Assembly (NCBI GenBank): GCA_026713105.1
Contig: JAPOPC010000101.1
Coordinates: 1-48,247, forward strand
Source: Acidimicrobiaceae bacterium
GTDB taxonomy: Bacteria > Actinomycetota > Acidimicrobiia > Acidimicrobiales > Poriferisodalaceae
Length of the DNA stretch: 48,247 nt
Direction: 5' to 3'
Both the position numbers and the translations under genes were made by a program. The notes beneath the pieces were generated by a model that saw only the letters and a list, made by a program, of their open reading frames with translations, did not search any database and was not told where the DNA came from. Below are positions 8,126 to 16,693 of this stretch, piece by piece (the stretch's first letter is position 1; each line of letters opens with the position of its first letter).

Positions 8126-9538
8126 ATGACCGACACCGCTCAGCCCGCCGTTGGAATCGACCTCGGCAAGTACAAGCTGGGGTGGAGCGACGAGGAAGAC
8201 TACGTCTTCAAGCCGCGCAAGGGCTTGAACGAAGAGATCATCCGCGAGATGTCCGCGCTCAAGAAGGAGCCGCAGTGGATGCTCGACTTCCGCCTGCGGG
8301 CCTACAAGATCTTCCAGCGCAAGCCCATGCCCAACTGGGGCGGGGACATGTCGCAGATCTATTTCGACGAAATCTACTACTACATCAAGCCCACCGAGGG
8401 CCAGGTCGACGCTTGGGAAGAGCTGCCCGACTCGGTGAAGGACACCTACGAGAAGCTGGGCATCCCCGAGGCCGAGCGCAAGTACCTCGCCGGGGTCACC
8501 GCCCAGTACGAGTCTGAGGTGGTGTACCACCGCAACCGGGAAGACCTCGAAGCCCAGGGCGTGCTGTTCAGCGACATGGACTCCGCCATCAAGGAATACC
8601 CCGAGATGGTGCAGCGCTATTTCGGCAAGCTGATCCCGCCGGGCGACAACAAGTTCTCAGCGTTGAACTCGGCCGTATGGTCGGGCGGGTCGTTCATCTA
8701 TGTGCCGCCCGGCGTCGAAGTGGAGATGCCGCTGCAGGCATATTTCCGTATCAACGCCGAGAACATGGGCCAGTTCGAGCGGACGCTGATCATCGCCGAC
8801 GAGGGTGCCACTGTGCACTACATCGAGGGCTGCTCGGCGCCGGTGTACACGACCGACTCGCTGCACTCAGCCGTCGTCGAGCTGGTGGCGCTGCCGGGCG
8901 CACGCATCACCTACACCACCATCCAGAACTGGTCGAACAACGTGTTCAACCTGGTCACCAAGCGCGCTGCCGCCTACGACGAAGCCCACGTGGAATGGAT
9001 CGACGGCAACATCGGCAGCCGCCTCACGATGAAGTACCCGGCGGTGTACCTGATGGGTCCCAAGGCCTCGGGCGAGGTGCTGTCGGTGGCCTATGCCGGC
9101 AACGGCCAGCACCAGGACGCCGGGGCCAAGATGGTTCACGCCGCCCCCGAGACCACCTCCAAGATCGTGTCGAAGTCGATCTCCAAGGACGGCGGGCGCA
9201 CCACCTACCGCGGCCTCGTGCGCGTGGAAGAAGGCATGACCGGCTGCCGCAGCCACGTCCAGTGCGATGCGCTGCTGCTCGACCAGGACAGCCGCTCGGA
9301 CACCTACCCGTACCAGGAGATCGGCTCACGTGACGCCGAGATCGGCCACGAGGCCACGGTGTCGAAGGTTGCCGATGAGCAGCTCTTCTACCTGATGAGC
9401 CGTGGGCTGTCGGCCGAGCAGGCCATGGGCATGGTGGTGAACGGCTTCATCGAGCCCGTGACCCGCACGCTGCCGATGGAGTACGCCGTCGAGTGGAGCC
9501 GGCTGATCGAGCTTCAGATGGAGGGATCGATCGGCTGA
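8126..9538 (+). CDS. sufB: Fe-S cluster assembly scaffold SufB
   Basis: SufB is the core scaffold of the cytosolic SufBC2D complex, on which iron-sulfur clusters are built before transfer to apoproteins. The 470-residue length is normal. Conserved stretches include [14 protein letters not shown] near the start, [23 protein letters not shown] in the middle (cited by its ends SGGSFIY and QAYFR), the beta-helix core with [19 protein letters not shown], the GKTTYRGL-like segment [12 protein letters not shown], and RSDTYPY near the C-terminus. It leads the plus-strand suf operon. Its stop overlaps the ATG of the next gene by one base, so a CoA lyase is translationally coupled to it, which is unusual. 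Confidence 0.97.
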   Translation: MTDTAQPAVGIDLGKYKLGWSDEEDYVFKPRKGLNEEIIREMSALKKEPQWMLDFRLRAYKIFQRKPMPNWGGDMSQIYFDEIYYYIKPTEGQVDAWEELPDSVKDTYEKLGIPEAERKYLAGVTAQYESEVVYHRNREDLEAQGVLFSDMDSAIKEYPEMVQRYFGKLIPPGDNKFSALNSAVWSGGSFIYVPPGVEVEMPLQAYFRINAENMGQFERTLIIADEGATVHYIEGCSAPVYTTDSLHSAVVELVALPGARITYTTIQNWSNNVFNLVTKRAAAYDEAHVEWIDGNIGSRLTMKYPAVYLMGPKASGEVLSVAYAGNGQHQDAGAKMVHAAPETTSKIVSKSISKDGGRTTYRGLVRVEEGMTGCRSHVQCDALLLDQDSRSDTYPYQEIGSRDAEIGHEATVSKVADEQLFYLMSRGLSAEQAMGMVVNGFIEPVTRTLPMEYAVEWSRLIELQMEGSIG

Positions 9539-10596
9539 TGCGCAGTCCAAGAGACTTCTTTGCCCCGCTCGCGCTCGGGGCGCCACAACCGCTGCACGAG
9601 ATCCCATTCCGGCCCTCGCGCATGATCCACTTCTTCGACCCGTCGAATGAGCGGATGCGGGCCAAGGTGCCCGACATCGCCCCCACCGTCGACGTGCTGC
9701 TGGGCAACCTAGAAGACGCTGTCTCTGCCGACAGCAAGGACGCCGCCCGGGCCGGGCTGATCGAGGTTGGCAAGGCCTGGGAGCGGGGCCACACCCAGCT
9801 GTGGACCCGGGTGAACAGCCTCGACTCGCCGTGGTTTCTCGACGACGTGTGGGCGCTGTGCCACGAGATCGGCGACAAGCTCGACGTGATCATGGTGCCG
9901 AAGGTGGAAGGTCCCGAGGACATTCACTACGTGGATCGGCTGCTGGCCCAGCTCGAAGCTCGGGTGGGCATCGAACAGCCGCTGCTGGTGCACGCCATCT
10001 TGGAAACCGCCCGAGGCGTGGCCAACGTGGAATCGATCTGTCTGGCGAGTCCCCGCATGCAGGGGCTCTCGCTGGGGCCTGCAGACCTCGCCGCAGATCG
10101 CCGCATGAAGACCACTAGGGTCGGCGGCGGGCATCCGGGGTACCTGGTGCGCACCGACCCGGTGCCCGGCACCGACGACGATGCCCGCACCGCCTTCCAG
10201 CAGGACCTGTGGCACTACACCCTGGCCCGCATGGTCGATGCCTGTGGCACCGCCGGGATCCTGCCCTACTACGGGCCGTTCGGCGACATCGCCGACCCCG
10301 TCGGCTGCGAGGACCAATTCCGCAACGCCTACCTGCTGGGTTGTGTCGGGGCGTGGAGCCTGCACCCCAGCCAGATCGCCATCGCCAAGCGCGTGTTCAG
10401 CCCCGAGCCCGCCGAGGTGGCGTGGGCGCAGCGAGTGGTGACCGAGATGGGCGACGGCACCGGCGCCGTGATGATCGACGGCAAGATGCAAGACGACGCC
10501 ACCGTCAAGCAGTGTCGGGTGGTGCTGCAGCTCGCCCGTGACCTGTCTGCGGCCGATCCTGAGCTAGCAGCCGCCTACGGGCTCGAGACCGCCTGA
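9538..10596 (+). CDS. mcl: L-malyl-CoA / beta-methylmalyl-CoA lyase (Mcl-like, HpcH/HpaI-CitE family)
   Basis: Enzymes of this family cleave malyl-CoA to acetyl-CoA and glyoxylate and, in the Chloroflexus type, also make or cleave beta-methylmalyl-CoA and citramalyl-CoA. From memory the 352-residue protein resembles the Chloroflexus Mcl type closely over its whole length: [59 protein letters not shown] and [11 protein letters not shown]. This is distinct from short CitE proteins. The start at 9538 overlaps the sufB stop (TGATG), so the longer frame beginning at 9493 is rejected. It is followed by a second lyase of the superfamily. Direction and substrate in this organism are not known: glyoxylate assimilation, acetate metabolism and part of the 3-hydroxypropionate cycle are all possible. 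Confidence 0.85.
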   Translation: MRSPRDFFAPLALGAPQPLHEIPFRPSRMIHFFDPSNERMRAKVPDIAPTVDVLLGNLEDAVSADSKDAARAGLIEVGKAWERGHTQLWTRVNSLDSPWFLDDVWALCHEIGDKLDVIMVPKVEGPEDIHYVDRLLAQLEARVGIEQPLLVHAILETARGVANVESICLASPRMQGLSLGPADLAADRRMKTTRVGGGHPGYLVRTDPVPGTDDDARTAFQQDLWHYTLARMVDACGTAGILPYYGPFGDIADPVGCEDQFRNAYLLGCVGAWSLHPSQIAIAKRVFSPEPAEVAWAQRVVTEMGDGTGAVMIDGKMQDDATVKQCRVVLQLARDLSAADPELAAAYGLETA

Positions 10597-10613
10597 GTAG
10601 ACCTGGACTTCTC

Positions 10614-11489
10614 ATGAGCGCTGCCGATGCTTACCCCCGCCCGCGCCGGTCGGTGCTGTACATGCCGGCGGCCAATGCCCGGGCGCTGGAGAAGGCCAAG
10701 ACCATCGACGCGGATGCGCTGATCTTCGATCTCGAAGATGCCGTGGCACCCGATGCCAAGGAAGCTGCCCGCGAGGGTGCGTGCGCAGCGGTGGACTCCG
10801 GCGAGTACGGGCACCGCGAGCTCACGATTCGCTGCAACGGGCTCGACACGCCGTGGGGACGTGACGACGTTGCGGCTGCGGGTGCTGTGGCTCCCTCGGC
10901 AGTGGTCATACCCAAGGTTTCGAGTGTCACGGAATTGGCAACCGTGTCGGCCCTGCTCGACGGAGCGGGTGCGCCCGACACCACGCGCATCTGGGCGATG
11001 ATCGAGACCCCGGGAGGCATTGCCAAGGCCCGTGCGATCGCTGGCTTCGAACGCGTCGACGCCGTGGTCATGGGCACAAACGACATGGCCAAAGAGCTGC
11101 GGGCCACGATCACGCCGGACCGGGCGGCGCTCGTGCCGCATCTGGCGACCTGCCTGGTGGCCGCACGTGAGGCCGGCGTCACCGCACTTGACGGCGTGTA
11201 CAACGACATCAGCGACGCGGAAGGGTTCGCAGCAGTGTGCGAGCAAGGGGCCACTCTCGGCTTCGACGGCAAGACACTCATCCATCCGAGCCAGGTCGAA
11301 CCGTGCAACGACGCCTTCTCGCCCAGCCTGGACGAGCTCGACTTTCACCGCCAGGTCATCGAAGCGTTCGAGGCAGCGGTTGCAGATGGCCGCGGGGTGG
11401 TGACCGTAGACGGCAAGATGGTCGAGAATCTTCATGTAGACGAAGCTCGGCGGGCCATCGCGCTCGCCGACGCGATTGCGCAGCGCTGA
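10614..11489 (+). CDS. CitE-like CoA-ester lyase or malyl-CoA thioesterase
   Basis: A 291-residue member of the HpcH/HpaI aldolase family in its short, stand-alone CitE form: RSVLYMPAANARALEKA, DALIFDLEDAVAPDAK, the active-site strand VIPKVSS, an IWAMIETPGG segment, and KTLIHPSQVEPCN. No CitD or CitF partner is present, so it is not part of citrate lyase. Relatives cleave citramalyl-CoA (mycobacterial and mitochondrial types) or hydrolyse malyl-CoA (Rhodobacter Mcl2 type). Placed 17 nt after the Mcl-like gene, it could process the same malyl-CoA pool. The choice between lyase and thioesterase cannot be made from motifs alone. Confidence 0.8.
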   Translation: MSAADAYPRPRRSVLYMPAANARALEKAKTIDADALIFDLEDAVAPDAKEAAREGACAAVDSGEYGHRELTIRCNGLDTPWGRDDVAAAGAVAPSAVVIPKVSSVTELATVSALLDGAGAPDTTRIWAMIETPGGIAKARAIAGFERVDAVVMGTNDMAKELRATITPDRAALVPHLATCLVAAREAGVTALDGVYNDISDAEGFAAVCEQGATLGFDGKTLIHPSQVEPCNDAFSPSLDELDFHRQVIEAFEAAVADGRGVVTVDGKMVENLHVDEARRAIALADAIAQR

Positions 11490-11503
11490 GGGGAGCAGCT
11501 GCT

Positions 11504-11914
11504 ATGCCGATGCGAACGAACTGCCGCCACTACGAGAGCCGGACCTACCCGAACGGCGACACGGTGCGCAAGTGCAATCTCGACCTCGCTCCTGAAGCTC
11601 CCTGGCGCTGCCCGGAGGACTGCCCGTCCTATTCGCCCCGGCGCCTCGATGCCGGCTGGCAGCACGGGTCGCTGGGCGTTCAGAACTTCGCCAAGGAACC
11701 TGCCAGCATCGGCGAGGACGACTCCATCGCGGCCCTGCTCGACGAAGCCGAGGACATCGTGAACACCGCAGGGCCGCGCATCCTCGAAGAGGTTGCTGCG
11801 GAGCGGTCGAAGCGCAAGGGGATTCGCGGCAAGATGCGCGGGCGCAGCAACAAGAAGCAGCGCAAGCAGCGCCGTCGGCGCGACCGCGACGACCGTAAAG
11901 ACGGCGAAGTCTGA
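11504..11914 (+). CDS. Small four-cysteine protein with a basic tail
   Basis: A 136-residue protein that I do not recognise as a named family. The N-terminal 45 residues carry four cysteines (7, 24, 36, 40) in the frame NCRHYESRTYPNG...RKCNLDL...WRCPEDCPSY, a spacing that suggests a zinc knuckle or a cluster-binding site. The middle is acidic and helical (DEAEDIVNTAG). The last 30 residues are almost all Lys, Arg and Gln and should bind nucleic acid or be disordered. The start is the ATG at 11504, preceded by GGGGAG 8 nt upstream; the longer open frame is antisense-like filler. Position inside the suf operon hints at a role linked to Fe-S assembly, but this is only context. Confidence 0.7.
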   Translation: MPMRTNCRHYESRTYPNGDTVRKCNLDLAPEAPWRCPEDCPSYSPRRLDAGWQHGSLGVQNFAKEPASIGEDDSIAALLDEAEDIVNTAGPRILEEVAAERSKRKGIRGKMRGRSNKKQRKQRRRRDRDDRKDGEV

Positions 11915-11967
11915 TAGCGGCCCGGTACGGGCCGTCGCGGCCCACTAGGCCCTGACGGGCGCGCCGG

Positions 11968-11973
11968 TAGCCT
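11968..11973 (+). promoter_or_regulatory. -10 box TAGCCT in front of sufD
   Basis: TAGCCT is followed by 7 nt and the GTG start of sufD at 11981. It suggests sufD-Rieske-sufC can be transcribed apart from sufB and the CoA lyases. Confidence 0.5.
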
Positions 11974-11980
11974 CCGCAGC

Positions 11981-13234
11981 GTGTTCACCCCTGATCTCGT
12001 CGACGCGCTCGACGGCTCCGACGCGTTGACCAAACGGCGCCACGCTGCAGCGGATCGGGCGGTTGCCACCGGCATGCCGTCGTTCACCGAAGAGGTGTGG
12101 CGCTACACCCCCATCGACGACCTCGACGCCGGGCTCTATGCGTTCGGGGCACCCGGCGGTGCCGCCGGGCCACCGGGCTTGATGGCAGGCGTCGATGGCG
12201 ATGCCGCAGCGGTCGTACACATCACCAACGGTGCTGTCGTAGACGTCTCGGTGCAGGCCGATGGCGTCCGCGTGAGCACGCTCGGCGCTGGCGCTGACGA
12301 CCTCATCGGCACGGTGGCGCCCGAGGGTCCCGATGTTTTCGGCGATTGGAACTTGGCACTGACCTCAGCGCCGGTGGTTGTCAGCATCGATCCGAAGGCG
12401 GTCCTCGCTGCGCCGATCGTCGTGCACGTCCACACCGATGTCGAGGGGCTGACTTGGTTCCCACGGCTCGTCGTGATGGCCGGGCGCACCAGCCAAGCCA
12501 CGGTGATCGAGCACCACACCGGTGGGGAGTCCCCGGCGCTCATCTGCCCGCTGACCGAGCTGAGCGTGGCCGATGGTGCCCATCTCGGTCACGTCACCGT
12601 GCAGGAACTGGGCGGCGCCGCTTGGCAGATCGCCAACCTCTGCTCAGATGTCGGCCGCGACGCCAACCTGCGGATTGGCCACGTGGCGATGGGCGGCGCA
12701 TACGCCCGGGCCCGAATCGGCACCGACATGACCGGCCGGGGCGGCCACAGCGAGATCGATGCCGTGTACTTCGGCCGTGACAACTCCACGCTTGACTTCC
12801 GCACGTTCCAGACCCATGTGGCGCCCCACACCACCTCAGACCTGCTGTTCAAGGGGGCGGTCGACGACCATGCCCGGGCCGTTTACACCGGTCTGATCCG
12901 TATCGAAGCAGACGCCTCCCAAGTTGTTGCCAACCAGACGAATCGGAACCTGAAATTGTCCCCCAATGCGTGGGCCGAGTCGGTGCCGAACCTCGAGATA
13001 GAGAACAACGACGTGCAATGCAGCCACGCCTCCTCCATCGGTCCGGTCGACGCCGACCAGCGCTTCTACCTCGAAAGCCGGGGCGTGCCGACCGACGTGG
13101 CCGAGGCGCTGGTGGTGCGTGGCTTCTTCGACGAAGTCCTCGACGCGCTGCCGTCTGAGCAGATCTCGGCATCGGTGCGCCAGCGCATCGACGAATTGGT
13201 GTCCGACGCCTACTTCGCAGTGGCGGTGCGATGA
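11981..13234 (+). CDS. sufD: Fe-S cluster assembly protein SufD
   Basis: SufD is the paralogue of SufB in the SufBC2D scaffold and helps supply iron to it. The 417-residue protein has the expected N-terminal helical part ending in EEVWRYTPIDDL, a central right-handed beta-helix (VADGAHLGHVTVQ, DTTLDFRT-like STLDFRTFQTHVAPHTTSD cited by its ends), and the C-terminal helices with SHASSIGPVDADQRFYLESRG and EALVVRGFFDEVLD. The GTG start is fixed by the TAGCCT box 7 nt upstream. Its stop overlaps the Rieske gene start (ATGA), so translation is coupled. Confidence 0.95.
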   Translation: MFTPDLVDALDGSDALTKRRHAAADRAVATGMPSFTEEVWRYTPIDDLDAGLYAFGAPGGAAGPPGLMAGVDGDAAAVVHITNGAVVDVSVQADGVRVSTLGAGADDLIGTVAPEGPDVFGDWNLALTSAPVVVSIDPKAVLAAPIVVHVHTDVEGLTWFPRLVVMAGRTSQATVIEHHTGGESPALICPLTELSVADGAHLGHVTVQELGGAAWQIANLCSDVGRDANLRIGHVAMGGAYARARIGTDMTGRGGHSEIDAVYFGRDNSTLDFRTFQTHVAPHTTSDLLFKGAVDDHARAVYTGLIRIEADASQVVANQTNRNLKLSPNAWAESVPNLEIENNDVQCSHASSIGPVDADQRFYLESRGVPTDVAEALVVRGFFDEVLDALPSEQISASVRQRIDELVSDAYFAVAVR

Positions 13235-13563
13235 GCACGACCGACGAGACCCGCAGCGTCGTGCTGTGCCAGCAAGACGACGTACCCGACGGCGAAGCCC
13301 GACGTTTCGACGTCGACGGCCATCGCATCGCGCTCGCACGCATCGGCGACGACTTCTATGCCATCGGCGACCGGTGCAGCCATCAGAACTACTCGCTGGC
13401 CGACGGCTGGGTGTGGCCTGACGAGTGCGCCTTGGAATGCCCCCAGCATTCCTCCAGCTTCGACCTGCGCACGGGGCGGCCGAACTGCTTCCCCGCCACC
13501 CAGCCCGTCCCTGTCTACGAAGTACGCACCCAAGGCGAGGGCGTGGCGGTGGTGCTGCCATGA
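13231..13563 (+). CDS. Rieske [2Fe-2S] ferredoxin
   Basis: A 110-residue soluble Rieske protein. The two ligand motifs are complete: Cys49-x-His51 (RCSHQNY) and Cys70-x-x-His73 (ECPQHSSSFDL). It has no membrane segment, so it belongs with the NirD/biphenyl-dioxygenase-type ferredoxins. Such a gene between sufD and sufC is a known actinobacterial arrangement, and the protein is thought to supply electrons or act in cluster assembly or transfer. It overlaps sufD upstream and sufC downstream by ATGA junctions, which points to tight co-expression. Confidence 0.93.
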   Translation: MSTTDETRSVVLCQQDDVPDGEARRFDVDGHRIALARIGDDFYAIGDRCSHQNYSLADGWVWPDECALECPQHSSSFDLRTGRPNCFPATQPVPVYEVRTQGEGVAVVLP

Positions 13564-14450
13564 ACGGCAACTCCACCCACACATTGCGCATCGAAGGGCT
13601 CTGCGCCTCTGCGGGCGGCCAGGACATCCTCCAAGGCGTGAACCTCGAGGTGTCCTCGGGGCGGGTGCATGCGGTCATGGGGCCCAACGGCTCGGGCAAG
13701 AGCACGCTGGCGCACGTGGTGATGGGCCGGCCCGGCTACGAGGTCACCGGCGGCTCGGTCACCCTCGACGGCGTCGATGTCTTGAGCCTGGCTCCCTGGG
13801 AGCGTGCGCAGGCCGGTCTGTTCTTGGCGATGCAGCATCCGACGGAGGTGCCCGGCGTCTCAGCCGCGCAGGCACTGGCCGAAGCACTTGCGCTTCGGGC
13901 CGGCGACGACATCCCGAGCGTCGAGCAGCTCGAGCGCACCCGCGGGCTCCTCGAAGCCGAGGCGGCCGCCGTGGGGCTCACGGCCGAACTGGTGGCGCGG
14001 CCGCTCAACGTCGACATGTCGGGCGGCGAGAAGAAACGGAACGAGACGGTGCAGCTGGCGGTGTTGCAACCTCGCATCGCCATCCTCGACGAGATCGACA
14101 GCGGTCTCGACATCGATGCATTGCGCGCCTGCGCCAACCGCATCGAGGCGCTCACCGAGGCGGGCCTAGGCGTTCTGGCCATCACGCACTTCACCCGGGT
14201 GCTGGAGTACCTCCGACCCGACGAGGTTCACGTGATCGTGGACGGCCGCATCGTCGACTCCGGCGGTCCCGAGCTCGCCGACGCGCTCGAGGAAGACGGT
14301 TACGCGCCCTACCTTCCCGAAGAACCCGATGTCGGGGTGGCGGTGTCGATCGGCGGGATCGGCAGCTCGCTCGCGGCAGAGGCGGGGCCGTCTCCCGCTG
14401 AGGACCCGTTCGCTGACCCCTGGGCCGACCCGCTCGACGAGCTGGGCTGA
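13560..14450 (+). CDS. sufC: Fe-S assembly ATPase SufC (copy 1)
   Basis: SufC is the ABC-type ATPase that drives shape changes in the SufBC2D scaffold. The 296-residue protein has Walker A GPNGSGKST (41-49), the SufC-type signature MSGGEKKRNE, Walker B IAILDEIDSGLD and the switch histidine in ITHFTRVLEYL. Compared with the second copy at 18476-19297 it is more divergent (MQHPTEVPGVS in place of FQYPQHIPGVS) and carries an extra acidic C-terminal tail of about 45 residues ending in a repeated DPFADPWADPLDE. It closes the plus-strand suf operon; a strong hairpin follows at 14503-14532. Confidence 0.93.
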   Translation: MNGNSTHTLRIEGLCASAGGQDILQGVNLEVSSGRVHAVMGPNGSGKSTLAHVVMGRPGYEVTGGSVTLDGVDVLSLAPWERAQAGLFLAMQHPTEVPGVSAAQALAEALALRAGDDIPSVEQLERTRGLLEAEAAAVGLTAELVARPLNVDMSGGEKKRNETVQLAVLQPRIAILDEIDSGLDIDALRACANRIEALTEAGLGVLAITHFTRVLEYLRPDEVHVIVDGRIVDSGGPELADALEEDGYAPYLPEEPDVGVAVSIGGIGSSLAAEAGPSPAEDPFADPWADPLDELG

Positions 14451-14502
14451 GCATCGCTGTACTTCTGCTGACGTGAGTGGCAGTGTGCGCGTTCGATGGG
14501 CC

Positions 14503-14532
14503 TGCTGAGTCGTGTTGACTGGGCACTCAGCA
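14503..14532 (+). terminator. Perfect 8-bp inverted repeat after sufC, before the pterin dehydratase
   Basis: TGCTGAGT (14503-14510) pairs exactly with ACTCAGCA (14525-14532) around a 14-nt loop. There is no U tract, so it may be a terminator of the suf operon. It also lies directly next to the purine-rich ribosome site of the next gene, so it could instead modulate that gene's translation. Confidence 0.45.
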
Positions 14533-14548
14533 AAGGGGAGGGGGATCG

Positions 14549-14845
14549 ATGGCACGTGAGCTGTTGTCCCAGGACGAACTTGCAGCGCTGGCTGCCGAGC
14601 TCGCGGCGTGGGAGGTGTCGGGCAGCGAATTGCGCCGCACATTCCGCTTCGGGAACTTCGTGGAAGCGTTCGGGTTCATGGCTGCTGCGGCTTTGGTGGC
14701 CGAGAAGATGGACCACCATCCCAACTGGTCGAACGTGTACAGCACGGTGGAGGTTGCGCTGAACACGCACGACCGTGGCGGCGTGACCGAGCTGGATGCT
14801 GCATTGGCGCGGGCGATGAACGGCCTGGCAGGCGACGCAGGCTGA
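14549..14845 (+). CDS. 4a-hydroxytetrahydrobiopterin dehydratase (pterin-4a-carbinolamine dehydratase)
   Basis: The enzyme dehydrates the 4a-carbinolamine made by pterin-dependent hydroxylases and so regenerates the cofactor. In bacteria without such hydroxylases its role is less clear. The 98-residue protein shows the family pattern with His56-His57-Pro58 ([14 protein letters not shown]) and the third histidine in [10 protein letters not shown] (His74), in a single DCoH domain. The start has a very strong ribosome-binding site (GGGGAGGGGG) just upstream. No aromatic amino acid hydroxylase is seen nearby. Confidence 0.93.
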   Translation: MARELLSQDELAALAAELAAWEVSGSELRRTFRFGNFVEAFGFMAAAALVAEKMDHHPNWSNVYSTVEVALNTHDRGGVTELDAALARAMNGLAGDAG

Positions 14846-14855
14846 TAGCTCGTTG

Positions 14856-15410
14856 ATGGCTTGGCTTCGCCTGAGGCGCCGCACGAGCGGGGATCGCCCG
14901 GAGCGATCCGCGTCTCCGTCCATGGTGGAGGGAACCGTCGAGTCGAAGCCCGGCGCCCGCCGGCTGCTGCATCAGCTCTTCGAGGTATGGGTGCGCTTGC
15001 GTCCCGCACGCGTCACGCTCGGCGTGCGTGGCCTGGCGGTCGACCCGAAGGGCCGCGTCTGCTTGGTGCGCCACACCTACCGCGACGGCTGGTTCCTGCC
15101 CGGCGGTGGTGTCAAGCCCCGGGAGACGCTGTCGGAGGCGGCGGCGAGGGAGCTGCGCGAGGAGACCGGGATCGTCGTCACCGAGGCCCCCCGCAGCGTG
15201 CTCGGCGTGTACTCGTCACGCCACGGGCACCGCAGCGACCACATCGTCGTGTTCGTGGTCACCGACTGGCGAGTGGAAGAGACGGTCTCACCGGAAATCG
15301 CCGAGGTGGCGTTCTTCCCGCCCGACGAACTGCCCCCCGGCACCACGCCGGGAACCTCACGCCGCATCTCCGAATGGATGACCGGCGTCCCCCCCGGCCA
15401 CCGCTGGTAG
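14856..15410 (+). CDS. Nudix hydrolase
   Basis: Nudix enzymes split nucleoside diphosphates linked to another group, often clearing oxidised nucleotides or sugar and cofactor derivatives. The Nudix box is complete (GGGVKPRETLSEAAARELRE followed by ETGI), with the REL-REET core that binds metal. The roughly 184-residue protein has a basic N-terminal extension of about 50 residues before the fold starts at RVTLGVRGLAVD. The ATG at 14856 is taken as start; a TTG directly before it is possible. Substrate cannot be predicted. It converges with the monooxygenase gene on the other strand. Confidence 0.88.
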   Translation: MAWLRLRRRTSGDRPERSASPSMVEGTVESKPGARRLLHQLFEVWVRLRPARVTLGVRGLAVDPKGRVCLVRHTYRDGWFLPGGGVKPRETLSEAAARELREETGIVVTEAPRSVLGVYSSRHGHRSDHIVVFVVTDWRVEETVSPEIAEVAFFPPDELPPGTTPGTSRRISEWMTGVPPGHRW

Positions 15411-15434
15411 TTCCAGTCGCCCGCCAGCGATCTG

Positions 15435-16625
15435 TCAGAGGCGGGGGGTGCGGGGTGGGTGGCCCATGAGGATGCGGCCGTAGGCCTCGAGCGCTGGGTC
15501 GAGCGCTGTGATCGCGTGCATGTTGATGGCCTGCAGGTCGGCTTGGAGGCGGCCGATCCGGTTGGTGTCTCGCACGCCTCGGCCGCCGGTCGCCAGGTAG
15601 AGCATCTCGACGGCTTCCAGACAGCGGCGGACGGCGAAGGCACAGTCGAGCCGCACTCGAGCGCGCAGCTGGAGTTCCAGCGAATCGCCGGCACGTGCGG
15701 TCTCGATGAGGAGCTCGGCGGTGCGCCGCATCAGCAGCTCGCCCTGGTCGACCAGTGCATGGGCTTCGGCGAATTGGCGGTGCGTCAGCGGCCAATCGGT
15801 CTGCAGTACGTCGACATGGCTGATGACTTTGCCGTCGACTTCCTCGGCGAACGCGGCCAGCGACGCACGGGCGGCCCCGAGTGCTGGCGGGACCAGCGCG
15901 TAGGCCAGCGTCGGCATGAGCGAGCTGCGCTGGATCCAGCCGGCGTTGCGGGCCATGCCCGGCGTGTCGCCCGACGCCAGCACCTCACCGGGCACGAAGC
16001 GGTGCTCGGGCACGAAGGCGTCCTTCACCACGATGCTGCTGCTGCCGGTGGCGCGCAGCCCGTTGGCATGCCAGTCATCGAGCGCGGAGACATCTGCGGC
16101 GGGCAAGACGAACATGCCCGAGATCAGCCCGTCGCCCTCCGGGAACGGGAAGTGCCCTCCCAGGACCACCCAGTCGGCGTGATCGATGCCCGAGCCGAAC
16201 GGCCAGAAGCCGTTGAGCGTCCAGCCGCCGTCGACGGGAGTTGCGTCGCCACGGTCGACGAGCACCCCGGCGACGAACTGGTCGGCGCCGGGGCCGTAGA
16301 TATCTTCCTGGCAGGCATCGGGCCAGTGGCCCACCAGCCAAGCGTGCGCATTGAAGACGCAGGAATGCCACGCAGTCGAGGGGCAGCCTTCAGCCAGCGC
16401 CGCGTTCACCTCGAGGTAGGTGATCCAGTCGAGCTCCTGGCCGCCGTTGGCGCTCGGTTGACCGATAGTGAGCAGCTCTGCGCCTCGCAGCTCGTCGATG
16501 GCGTCGGCCTCGACCCGGCGAGCCCACGGATCAGCCGCGGCCCGGGCGGCCAGCTTGGGAGCGAGGTGCCGCGCCCGTTCGATGAGTTCGGCGCGACGGT
16601 CAGCTTCCTGCGACATGGTCCCCAT
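15435..16625 (-). CDS. Flavin-dependent monooxygenase with acyl-CoA dehydrogenase fold (HsaA/DszC-like)
   Basis: A 396-residue protein of the acyl-CoA dehydrogenase fold, but of the branch that uses reduced flavin and oxygen to hydroxylate substrates (HsaA, DszC and the C2 component of some 4-hydroxyphenylacetate hydroxylases). Visible features are LLTIGQPSANGGQELDWITY, CPSTAWHSCVFNAHAW, GWTLNGFWPFGSG, the NGLRATGSSSIVVKDAFVP segment (cited in part), and ATGGRGVRDTNRIGRLQADL near the C-terminus. The usual catalytic Glu context of true acyl-CoA dehydrogenases is not evident. Such enzymes need a separate flavin reductase, and none is next to it. Start choice between the ATGs at 16625 and 16616 is open. 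Confidence 0.78.
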   Translation of the reverse strand: MGTMSQEADRRAELIERARHLAPKLAARAAADPWARRVEADAIDELRGAELLTIGQPSANGGQELDWITYLEVNAALAEGCPSTAWHSCVFNAHAWLVGHWPDACQEDIYGPGADQFVAGVLVDRGDATPVDGGWTLNGFWPFGSGIDHADWVVLGGHFPFPEGDGLISGMFVLPAADVSALDDWHANGLRATGSSSIVVKDAFVPEHRFVPGEVLASGDTPGMARNAGWIQRSSLMPTLAYALVPPALGAARASLAAFAEEVDGKVISHVDVLQTDWPLTHRQFAEAHALVDQGELLMRRTAELLIETARAGDSLELQLRARVRLDCAFAVRRCLEAVEMLYLATGGRGVRDTNRIGRLQADLQAINMHAITALDPALEAYGRILMGHPPRTPRL

Positions 16626-16693
16626 CCAAGCAGGCCCCTCAGACTCGGTGCACGCCTAGCAGAACGAGCAGGCGAGACGATGCGCTCGCGGAT

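Noticed and set aside
8006..8530. N-terminal extension of the DUF2442 frame
   Set aside because: It is antisense to sufB, and the -10 box at 8018-8013 sets the start at 8005.
10614..11489. Citrate lyase beta subunit
   Set aside because: No citD or citF nearby, and stand-alone CitE proteins of this length act on other CoA esters.
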